Source of the DNA: Treponema sp. UBA4873 | GTDB lineage: Bacteria > Spirochaetota > Spirochaetia > Treponematales > Treponemataceae | Assembly (NCBI GenBank): GCA_002399405.1 | Contig: DHDP01000002.1 | Location: forward strand, 1 to 64,000 | Direction of reading: 5' to 3' | DNA: 64,000 nt | Shown: positions 54,435 through 61,262 of the stretch, one piece after another | Position numbering within the stretch: position 1 is the stretch's first letter | How the letters are laid out: every line of letters starts with the position of its first letter | Made by a program: the position numbers and the translations under genes | The notes under the pieces: model-generated | Databases searched by the model: none | The model's input: the letters and a program-made list of their open reading frames with translations, nothing else | Told to the model about the DNA's origin: nothing

Positions 54435-55142
54435 TTATTCAGAGGTCTTCATGATTTCTTTCAGTTCCCGGCGCGATGCTATCCCCGTTTTTTCAAATAT
54501 GTTTGCAAGGTGGCGTTTTACCGTTACAACAGAAATATACAGTTCTCCGGCAATTTCCGCATTCGTCAGTCCCTGAGCCGCAAGCCGTGCAACTTCACGT
54601 TCACGCCGCGATAAAGGTGGTGCGCGGCCGGCCGTTCCTGCTGATATCACGTCAGTGTTTTCCAGCCATGCTGCACCAGATTCATCTCTATTCTGCTCTG
54701 CCGCAGGAAACAGCATTGAAAAGAGAATGTGCAGCGCCGTCCCGTACAGAAGCGGACGCAGGGCAAGTACAATCTTCACAAAAAGAAATCTGAGACTAAG
54801 CTCCACTGATTCGTCTGCGTCAGCAGGAACAGGGCTGCTGACGGCCGAAAGGATAAGAAGCACGGTAAGAAACGATCCTGAAAAAAACACATACCGTTTG
54901 AACGCCGTAACGAATACAACCGACTTCTGTCTGAGAGTCTTTCCTGAAGTATCAAAAATCGTTGTACAGGAAAGGACGACGGAAGAACAACAAACGAACA
55001 GTAATTCGCGCAGCGAGACAATTTCCCTGATACTTATCCCGGCCGACAGAACTGCGGCTGCAGCAAAAACAGCAAGCAGCAACAGGCGGGAAAACTGCCT
55101 GCCAAACAGCGGTTTATTCTTACAGTAAACTTGGGTAGACAT
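54435..55142 (-). CDS. Membrane-anchored LuxR-type regulator
   Basis: 235 residues: four apolar segments in the first 150 (for example FSRLLLLAVFAAAAVLSAGI), then a LuxR/GerE DNA-binding domain (LSRREREVARLAAQGLTNAE; ELYISVVTVKRHLANIFEK; TGIASRREL). No kinase or receiver domain. Immediately downstream (6-nt gap) of a multi-membrane protein, so the pair may form a membrane sensor and its output. Confidence 0.9.
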   Translation of the reverse strand: MSTQVYCKNKPLFGRQFSRLLLLAVFAAAAVLSAGISIREIVSLRELLFVCCSSVVLSCTTIFDTSGKTLRQKSVVFVTAFKRYVFFSGSFLTVLLILSAVSSPVPADADESVELSLRFLFVKIVLALRPLLYGTALHILFSMLFPAAEQNRDESGAAWLENTDVISAGTAGRAPPLSRREREVARLAAQGLTNAEIAGELYISVVTVKRHLANIFEKTGIASRRELKEIMKTSE

Positions 55143-55148
55143 TTGAAT

Positions 55149-56126
55149 TTAATCGCCGCTCCCGCATGTTCCGGCTCTCCGGTTTACGGCGGCTTTTACC
55201 GGCAGCAGTATAAGGCAGAATACCGGTGCATACAGGAGGGGAATAAGCGCAACGTACGTATTCGGAACAAGGGCGCTTTTGTCTTCCATATTGCGCAGCA
55301 TCGCAACGCATCCTGTAATTACCATGCAGCCGCCGGCGGCCATCAGTACCCGCATCACCAGACTTACCGCACCAGTCAGACGATTCTGTTCCCCGGGCAA
55401 TATTTTACGTACTCCTGCAGCAACGGAAAATGCACGCCCGAAATCATGCAGGCTGCCGGAACACAGCAATGCCGAAAGTCCCCAGAAAATCAACCCCAGA
55501 AACGACGAAACATCAAGCGGAGCGGGAATCTGTTTGTTGTTTTTCATGGACGTATGCTGAACGAACAGAAAGGCCGCAATAAAAAACAGAATCATAATCA
55601 TATAAGTGACGATTCCCTTCAGCTTCTGTTTGCCGGGACCGACCCCGATACGGGGATTTTCTTTATCGCGGTCTTCAGCCATAACGGAAAGCATACGCCG
55701 TTCAAGACCGGTGGAAACAGGACTCATGACAAGCATGAACAACAACGCGTACTCAAGTGAAAGCAATACGGTTCCGAGATTCAACCCGGTATATTCACGG
55801 ATATCATAATTATACAGTAGCAGTACCAGAGCAACACATGAAATAAAAACTCCGCTGTAGAGCTGCGTATGAACTGCAAGATCGACCGCTGCTTTCGCGT
55901 TCTTCAGTTTTTCAAACGACGCATCTTCTGTTTTTTTCCGGGGAAGGAAAATAAAAATAAAATCCTTTATTAATCCGGAAAACACAAGCATAACGGTCGT
56001 ACAAAACAGCAGCATACCGGCCAGTGCGAAATCAAAAAGCATAAAAATCGTGCCGCCGGAAACGATACTTATTCCGTATGAAATAAGCAGCGTTGCACCG
56101 AATGAACACAGTAACTGTGCGAGCAT
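55149..56126 (-). CDS. Multi-membrane protein, weakly MotA/TolQ-like, partner of LuxR protein
   Basis: 325 residues from the ATG at 56126 (GGGAGG just upstream); frame open further. About seven membrane segments. The early GISIVSGGTIFMLFDFALAG and the later LGTVLLSLEYALLFMLVMSP resemble in order and spacing the MotA/TolQ membrane segments, but the likeness is weak and no periplasmic partner is nearby. Could equally be an unassigned membrane sensor. Confidence 0.7.
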   Translation of the reverse strand: MLAQLLCSFGATLLISYGISIVSGGTIFMLFDFALAGMLLFCTTVMLVFSGLIKDFIFIFLPRKKTEDASFEKLKNAKAAVDLAVHTQLYSGVFISCVALVLLLYNYDIREYTGLNLGTVLLSLEYALLFMLVMSPVSTGLERRMLSVMAEDRDKENPRIGVGPGKQKLKGIVTYMIMILFFIAAFLFVQHTSMKNNKQIPAPLDVSSFLGLIFWGLSALLCSGSLHDFGRAFSVAAGVRKILPGEQNRLTGAVSLVMRVLMAAGGCMVITGCVAMLRNMEDKSALVPNTYVALIPLLYAPVFCLILLPVKAAVNRRAGTCGSGD

Positions 56127-56187
56127 AAAACCTCCCGATGAAAAAGAACAAGGATGCACCAGAACGATGCACCTGCGAACAGGTTCC

Positions 56188-56216
56188 AGTATCATGTACA
56201 TTTACACGGAGTGCAA
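56188..56216 (-). promoter_or_regulatory. Probable promoter of the membrane protein/LuxR operon
   Basis: Minus-strand TTGCAC (56216-56211), 17-bp spacer, GATACT (56193-56188). A small ACCTG-TTCG-CAGGT hairpin (56171-56184) lies in the leader. Confidence 0.45.
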
Positions 56217-56275
56217 GGGTGCAGAAGGTGTAATTTCGGGTGTATTCTGCGGAGTTGAAGGTTAAAAAAGAAAAC

Positions 56276-56308
56276 GCTGATATTGGTTATACAATAATCA
56301 ACATCAGC
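56276..56308 (-). terminator. Terminator of the GyrI-like gene
   Basis: GCTGAT...ATCAGC imperfect 13-bp stem, followed on the minus strand by GTTTTCTTTTTT. Confidence 0.75.
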
Positions 56309-56320
56309 ATTTCCTTAAAA

Positions 56321-56815
56321 TCATCCGGCAGGTTGTTGTATCGGTACGCAGATTTCACAAAGATGATTCCGTACCATTGTGCAGGCATACCGCTCAACAA
56401 CAGGACGGGAGCGGTCAACCGTAAGGCGGTATTTCGAAAGTTCGGCAAACAAATTGTTCCATGCCTGCTCAACAGCATGTGCGGAATGTTCTATCGTAAA
56501 GACTGCGTACACTCCTCCGCCGGTCGTGCCGTATTCGATTCTGTTTCCCGATACCGGATCAAATGTTCCCTCGAAACGCTTCCTGCAATCATCTGTCAGA
56601 AAGCAGACATCGTACCGGCATCTTTCAGGCGGCGTCACAGCCGGATCGTCCTGTGCAATTCCCAGGATGACACTGTCCTCTTCAAGCAGATTCCGGGAAC
56701 GCAGCCACGCTTTGAATGATTCCATCAGCGCCGCATTCTCCGCACCGTATGCGCCCGTACGCCGCATAAAAATGTATGCGGCGGCGGACGTCGTTTCTAT
56801 TTTACTATCTGTCAT
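56321..56815 (-). CDS. GyrI-like / AraC effector-binding-domain protein
   Basis: 164 residues forming a single SHS2-repeat effector domain: AYIFMRRTGAYGAENAALME, ILGIAQDDPAVTPPERCRYD, GGVYAVFTIEHSAHAVEQAW. The PExCRYDVC segment is characteristic of GyrI/SbmC and Rob-type ligand-binding domains. Stand-alone members bind small molecules or drugs. No DNA-binding part. Confidence 0.9.
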   Translation of the reverse strand: MTDSKIETTSAAAYIFMRRTGAYGAENAALMESFKAWLRSRNLLEEDSVILGIAQDDPAVTPPERCRYDVCFLTDDCRKRFEGTFDPVSGNRIEYGTTGGGVYAVFTIEHSAHAVEQAWNNLFAELSKYRLTVDRSRPVVERYACTMVRNHLCEICVPIQQPAG

Positions 56816-57254
56816 ATAATTTCCTTACAAGAGCTTCTTTAAGTGCATCGATGTATAACACAGATACTAATTACCTTTAAAATGAAAAACAAGCAGTAAT
56901 TAAAATAATTTAAATTTATCAGGCAGGTTTTGGAAAAAGAGTCAAACGCATAAAACATATCGGTTTGAACCGGCAAACTTGTACAGTTTGGGCGGACCAA
57001 ACAACTCATTTTGACAGACCAAAACAGGACTATTCAGTCAGTCTCACCTATCCATTTTGGTTATTCAACATATCTCATGGAATATCGTAAAATCGTATGT
57101 GTCCGGCAAAACCAATATGTTGACTTATTACCCCGGCGACTTCAAAGTGTTCGGTATGTTCGATATGTTCGGGCTGTCGGAATATTACGTCAGCCGTTTC
57201 TCCGCTTTTTATGGTATAGTAAAGTTGACGATATAAAATTTTACGGAGGTGCAT
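56816..57254. promoter_or_regulatory. 439-nt intergenic region with an array of TTTGG/CCAAA palindromes
   Basis: Between divergent genes. Inverted repeats with 5-6 nt spacers: GTTTG...CAAAC (56963-56978), CAAACT...AGTTTG (56974-56990), GTTTGG...CCAAAC (56986-57002), TTTTG...CAAAA (57009-57024). Further on, three 9-nt tandem units (GTGTTCGGT, ATGTTCGAT, ATGTTCGGG; 57147-57173). No convincing gene: a short open stretch near 57118-57240 has no ribosome site. Confidence 0.6.
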
Positions 57255-57908
57255 ATGAACATTACCGATATGATGGCATCGCGATATACGACGAAGAAAT
57301 TCGATCCTGCAAAATCCGTTCCGACGGAAACAATCAGGGAAATTGAAAATCTGCTGAGACTGGCTCCCTCTTCCACGAACATCCAGCCGTGGAAATTCGT
57401 TCTTGCATCCACTCCCGAAGGAAAAGCGCGCGTCGCAAAAGCCGCGTCGGGATTCTACAGTTACAATGAGCCTAAAATCAGGGATGCGGCGCTGGTCGTC
57501 GTATTCTGCGTACGGGAAGCTGCTGATGACGCGTATCTTGAAAAAATTCTCGCGCAGGAAAAAGCAGACGGACGTTTCAATTCCGACAAAACAATGAACA
57601 ACCAGCGCGACGGGCGGGCGCATTTTGTTAATCTGCACAAGTTCGAACTGAAGGATACGCAGCAGTGGATGGAAAAGCAGGTCTATATTGCAGTCGGGAC
57701 ACTGCTGTTCGGCGCTGCGGCGCTCGGACTCGACGCATGTCCGATGGAAGGCTTCGAAGGCAGGATTCTCGACGAGGAACTCAGTCTGCGGAAAGACGGA
57801 TACAGTTCGTCGGTCGTCGTTTCGCTCGGATATCACGGCAGTGACGACTACAACGCGGCGCTTCCGAAATCACGGCTGCCGGAAGATGACGTACTCGTGC
57901 GGATATAA
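57255..57908 (+). CDS. Oxygen-insensitive NAD(P)H nitroreductase, NfsB type
   Basis: 217 residues from the ATG at 57255 (GGAGG 5 nt upstream): MASRYTTKKFDPAKSVP, LLRLAPSSTNIQPWKF, WMEKQVYIAVGTLLFGAAAL, LDACPMEGF and VSLGYHGSDDYNAALPKSR. Reduces nitroaromatics with FMN. Terminated by a strong hairpin. Confidence 0.94.
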   Translation: MNITDMMASRYTTKKFDPAKSVPTETIREIENLLRLAPSSTNIQPWKFVLASTPEGKARVAKAASGFYSYNEPKIRDAALVVVFCVREAADDAYLEKILAQEKADGRFNSDKTMNNQRDGRAHFVNLHKFELKDTQQWMEKQVYIAVGTLLFGAAALGLDACPMEGFEGRILDEELSLRKDGYSSSVVVSLGYHGSDDYNAALPKSRLPEDDVLVRI

Positions 57909-58038
57909 CGGGAAAAAGTGACTGGGATGCACTACAGGAAACGTTATATTTGGAATCAATTCTCAATGGAATGAAAAAAACTCTGGAAGAAAGCATTATG
58001 AAAACTTGTCGGTGATTTATCAGGAACATACATAAGAA

Positions 58039-58076
58039 GGGAGAACCGTACAGTATATGCGGTTCTCCCTGTTTTT
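58039..58076 (+). terminator. Intrinsic terminator of the NfsB gene
   Basis: GGGAGAACCG-11 nt-CGGTTCTCCC-TGTTTTT. Confidence 0.88.
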
Positions 58077-58086
58077 ACATACGCTC

Positions 58087-58878
58087 CTATGCTACCGTAA
58101 GTATCTGTTCCGAGACATCGCTTCGTGCATCACCTTTAATAAGACCAGTGCATCCCGACGACTGCGTCACAACCCGGACTTTAACGTGTGTTCCCGATGT
58201 AAGTGAAGCAGGGATGTTAAAATCGAGTTCCCGCGCCGTATTCCAGGCAAGTTCTTCCACTTTTACTGCCGTACCGGTTTCACTGCCGTCTTCATCAACC
58301 GGGATAAGATACAGACCAATGTCTGCAGCCGTTCCCGCTATTTTGATGTTCGTCCCCTTGACAACACAGGCGGTCCCCTGTTTTACTGTATGTAATACAG
58401 TGTCGTCGGTTGATTTTCCGACGGCTGCAGAAGCATTGTAGACACTGAGGATCTGAGGCCCAACTCTGGCCTCGGTGTCTATGTAGGTTGTTGTTTCTTT
58501 TACTGCGTCTTTTGCCTGCGGAAGTACGCGTGCACCGGCTGTCATCGCATATGCTGTTGTAGAACCGTCAGTTCCTTCTATAGAGATGTTCTCCTTTACG
58601 CCGGCAACTTTCGGATAAATAACAGCCAGATCGCAGAGATTCACCGACTGACCGTTTTTAAGCAGTGTTTTGGCAGCATCGGTTATCTTGCTGCACGCCA
58701 TGTAAAGTACGTTGCGGTCAAGACTTGCATCCTGCTCGATCATCATCGAGATAAGACCGCCAAGTTCCACCCGCTCGCTGTGAGCGTTTACTTTTCCGTA
58801 ATACCCCGTGCCGGTAAGTGCGTTTTTGTACAGCTTTACTCCGACACCCGATTCATGTTCTCCGAATTGTGTATTCAT
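58087..58878 (-). CDS. HU-like DNA-binding protein with DUF4469 Ig-like domain
   Basis: 263 residues. The first 120 match the Bvu_2165-type HU/IHF-like domain: YYGKVNAHSERVELGGLISM, DRNVLYMACSKITDAAKTLL, NGQSVNLCDLAVIYPKVAG. Residues about 140-260 fit the DUF4469 Ig-like domain found fused to it (GPQILSVYNASAAVGKSTDD; IKIAGTAADIGLYLIPVDED; GTHVKVRVVTQ). Known mainly from Bacteroidetes and treponemes; role unknown, presumed DNA- or nucleoid-binding. Monocistronic. No adjacent partner gives a clue. Confidence 0.85.
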   Translation of the reverse strand: MNTQFGEHESGVGVKLYKNALTGTGYYGKVNAHSERVELGGLISMMIEQDASLDRNVLYMACSKITDAAKTLLKNGQSVNLCDLAVIYPKVAGVKENISIEGTDGSTTAYAMTAGARVLPQAKDAVKETTTYIDTEARVGPQILSVYNASAAVGKSTDDTVLHTVKQGTACVVKGTNIKIAGTAADIGLYLIPVDEDGSETGTAVKVEELAWNTARELDFNIPASLTSGTHVKVRVVTQSSGCTGLIKGDARSDVSEQILTVA

Positions 58879-58932
58879 ATGAATACCTCCGTTTTTTCTG
58901 CCTGTGTTTCTGCACGCGGCAGTACTGTTATA

Positions 58933-58958
58933 CCGTTCCGTACGGAACGGCTTTTTTT
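58933..58958 (+). terminator. Orphan terminator-like palindrome
   Basis: An 18-bp perfect palindrome (CCGTTCCG-TA-CGGAACGG) followed by C and seven T. It points along the plus strand although both flanking genes are on the minus strand, so it may shield this region from antisense transcription or mark a lost gene. Confidence 0.6.
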
Positions 58959-58980
58959 ACCGGCATACCGCCGGAAAAAA

Positions 58981-60087
58981 TCATTCATTAAGTCCGGTAA
59001 GAGGAACCATAATGCCTTCGGCCCTGCAGCATTCAAGGCACCGCCGGTAAAGCGTCGGTTCTTCCTCCTGTGCATAATCGGTATCCGTAAGCACGTTTCC
59101 TCCCGCTGCCTTCGTCTGTGCAATACTCCGGAAATAAAGCGCACGTGGAATTATGCCGCCGTAATACAGTTTGTTGAGCAGTTCACGGGAAGGAAGACCG
59201 AACGTACTGATCATGTACGCAAACTCGCAGTCTGCAATGTGGTGGCGCGAAATCGTCTTCGTCGTAAGGAGCATCACGCGGTTTACCGCTTCCTGCGGAA
59301 AAAGAAATTCCCGCGCAAAAAGTTCACAGAACATATCGACTGACTTTTTGCGGAATACGGAATCTTCTTCAGATTCTTTTATACCGTTCACGGAAAGAAG
59401 CAGTCGTGCAAATTCATACACAATAGTCCACCTCTGTTCCGTATGCTTTCCGGCGGAACTGTACACAATGAACGGAATGCCGGCGCAGTATCCCGACGCG
59501 CCGGTAAAATCAGTCAGATCCAGCGAAACCGGTACAATCCCCGTCTGTTCTATGAGGTCGCAGATCGACGGAACAGGGAGCAGCATATTCAGGCCGAACA
59601 GGCCCCGTACTGTCCGCGCATTTTTTTCCGTGCCTGCTGTGAAACAGTTCTTTTCTGCAATGAAGTCTTTATAGGCACTGCCGTCGTCGGGCAGACCGGG
59701 GACGAAGGGGAGAGTCATATCGGCAAGCGGCGTAAACGGCATAATCCCCAGATCCCCGAACAGAATTTCACGGTTGTTTACGGTACGGAGTATTTGTGCG
59801 GAAACCGTACCGGAATCACGCCTGTTCAGAGTGATTCCGGGGCGGAGTTTTACCGCGTCGACACTTGAAACAGGAACCGCCTGTTCGTACAGCGTTTCTT
59901 TTCTGATATCGTAAATAAGACAGAGCTGCAGTTCATTCAGCGGCGACGGTTTGGTTTTTCCGTTTTCATACTGGGAAAGCGCCTGTTTTGTTATACCGCC
60001 TTCCATCCGGTGTGCAACGGCATCGAGCGTCAGCCCGCAAGCAAGCCGGGCTGTTTTGAGCTTTGCGCCGTATTCTTTTAAATTCAT
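58981..60087 (-). CDS. Xre-ImmA/IrrE-like protein with destroyed protease motif
   Basis: 368 residues. Xre helix-turn-helix at 8-60 (TLDAVAHRMEGGITKQALSQ, YENGKTKPSP), linker, then an ImmA/IrrE-type domain at about 170-300. In active members the zinc motif is HExGH; here the aligned segment RWTIVYEFARLLL has Tyr224 and Arg228 in place of both His while the downstream CELFAREFLFP with the third ligand Glu is kept. It should therefore be a non-catalytic regulator or inhibitor. AGGAGG precedes the ATG and an 11-bp-arm palindrome lies in the promoter, suggesting autoregulation. Located next to a type I restriction locus. Confidence 0.88.
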   Translation of the reverse strand: MNLKEYGAKLKTARLACGLTLDAVAHRMEGGITKQALSQYENGKTKPSPLNELQLCLIYDIRKETLYEQAVPVSSVDAVKLRPGITLNRRDSGTVSAQILRTVNNREILFGDLGIMPFTPLADMTLPFVPGLPDDGSAYKDFIAEKNCFTAGTEKNARTVRGLFGLNMLLPVPSICDLIEQTGIVPVSLDLTDFTGASGYCAGIPFIVYSSAGKHTEQRWTIVYEFARLLLSVNGIKESEEDSVFRKKSVDMFCELFAREFLFPQEAVNRVMLLTTKTISRHHIADCEFAYMISTFGLPSRELLNKLYYGGIIPRALYFRSIAQTKAAGGNVLTDTDYAQEEEPTLYRRCLECCRAEGIMVPLTGLNE

Positions 60088-60108
60088 ACCTGCCTCCTGT
60101 GACCCGGT

Positions 60109-60143
60109 GAATAAATAGTAAAGTAAAACTAAACTATTTATTC
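60109..60143. promoter_or_regulatory. Operator palindrome of the Xre/ImmA-like gene
   Basis: GAATAAATAGT-13 nt-ACTATTTATTC, perfect 11-bp arms, 22 nt upstream of the start codon; the spacer itself is nearly symmetric (AGTAAA...AAACT). Confidence 0.8.
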
Positions 60144-60214
60144 ATTATGTCAACAAATGTAATATACTGCTTATTTTGTAAATGTCAAGTATATTCGGTA
60201 AAAAATATAAAAAA

Positions 60215-60264
60215 AATCAACAGCCTCGACACAAGGGGCGGGGTATTAAACCCTCCGCACGAAT
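60215..60264 (-). repeat. Dispersed about 50-bp repeat, copy B
   Basis: Minus strand begins ATTCGTGCGGAGGGTTTAA and ends GTCGAGGCTGTTGATT. Same element as 45718-45765 on the plus strand, here with two extra bases in the centre. Lies in the long gap upstream of the Xre/ImmA-like gene. Confidence 0.8.
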
Positions 60265-60361
60265 CAATTATAATATCATGTGCTGTAAAATTTCCGGTAA
60301 AATGCCGGTAGCAGCCGGCAGAGAATTGCTGATTTCCGATCCTGATACGATTTAACGTCTG

Positions 60362-60476
60362 ATACCGGAACAACAGTGTACACAGTACGACCGTTACAGT
60401 GTACGTAATCGCGTCAGGACTGCGCCGCATACCGGATACAACAGTGTACACTGTTACACCGCTACTCTGTACACAG
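60362..60476. repeat. Imperfect direct repeats containing ACAGTGTACAC palindromes
   Basis: A unit beginning ATACCGGA and containing AACAGTGTACAC then ACCG-TAC occurs at 60362-60397 and again at 60430-60467; the second holds the perfect 16-bp palindrome AACAGTGTACACTGTT (60440-60455). Partial copies: ACAGTGTACG (60396-60405) and CTGTACACAG (60467-60476). Iteron- or operator-like; the 60088-60545 gap contains no supported gene. Confidence 0.7.
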
Positions 60477-60545
60477 GATTGCCTGTATCAGAATATGAAC
60501 AGGAGGGTGAGGTGTTTTCAATGCGGAAAAGTACGTGCCGGCGAC

Positions 60546-61262
60546 TTACCGGAGTGAGAAGATTTGTTCCGTCCGTTTTTTCGTTTCTTTCCAGTCCGGC
60601 ACAAAGGACGCGAGTATTTCATAAAATGCCCGGCTGTGATCGGGATGAACGATATGGCACAGTTCGTGATAGACGACCTGTTTAATGCAGTACGGCTCGG
60701 TGCCGATGAGCAGCGTGTTGAGCGTCATGTGCGGGGGACGCAGTGTGCCCTGCGAGAGACTCCCCCAGCGGCTTTTCATCGTGCGGAGATGCAGTTCCGG
60801 CTGCACCGCATCCGGATACCGTTCTGAAAAAAGTTTCCAGCATTCATCGAGTATTTCCGAGAACACCATGCGGGCCTGATTCCGCAGCCAGGTTTCGACG
60901 GTGCGCTGCACGGCCTGTACCGTCCTGTTCCGCGGACAGACGATCAGATGGTTCCCGTCGCGGTATACCGGGGATCCGCCTTCATGCCCCGGTTTTGCAT
61001 CCGCATTCCCTATCCGCAGGATGTACGGCTTACCGAGATACATAACAGTTTCTCCCGGAACATACGCATGCCGGACGGGAAGAACTACTGCGGTTGTACG
61101 TGTACTGATTTTCTTTTGTATCCATCTTTCTTTGCCTGCGACGATTTCATCAATCTTCTGCCGCGGCGCAAACAGCGGTGCACGGACAACGATCGTCCGG
61201 TCGGGAAGGACTGAAATCTGAACGGTCGTACGGCGGCTGCGGATAAGGGTGTAGGCAAACAT
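60546..61262 (-). CDS. YgjP/DUF45-type metallopeptidase linked to type I restriction
   Basis: 238 residues. The ATG at 61262 is preferred (AGGAGG 8 nt upstream, TGATG overlap with hsdR). N-terminal beta-rich part (VQISVLPDRTIVVRAPLFAP, EIVAGKERWIQKK), then SRWGSLSQGTLRPPHMTLNT and the zinc motif YHELCHIVHPDHSRAFY, typical of YgjP. The family is often encoded next to hsdR genes (family knowledge); its target is unknown. Translationally coupled to the restriction subunit. Confidence 0.92.
   Translation of the reverse strand: MFAYTLIRSRRTTVQISVLPDRTIVVRAPLFAPRQKIDEIVAGKERWIQKKISTRTTAVVLPVRHAYVPGETVMYLGKPYILRIGNADAKPGHEGGSPVYRDGNHLIVCPRNRTVQAVQRTVETWLRNQARMVFSEILDECWKLFSERYPDAVQPELHLRTMKSRWGSLSQGTLRPPHMTLNTLLIGTEPYCIKQVVYHELCHIVHPDHSRAFYEILASFVPDWKETKKRTEQIFSLR

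Noticed and set aside
57075..57240. Open stretch with FKVFGMFDMFGLSEYYV just before the NfsB gene
   Set aside because: Created by three 9-nt tandem repeats; no ribosome site and no recognisable fold.
60185..60451. 88-residue minus-strand frame containing GGFNTPPLVSRLL
   Set aside because: Its only familiar part is the translation of the dispersed repeat; no ribosome site, and it spans direct repeats. Treated as non-coding.
60362..60476. CRISPR array
   Set aside because: Only two full repeat units with unequal partial copies and no cas genes; repeat and spacer lengths do not fit.
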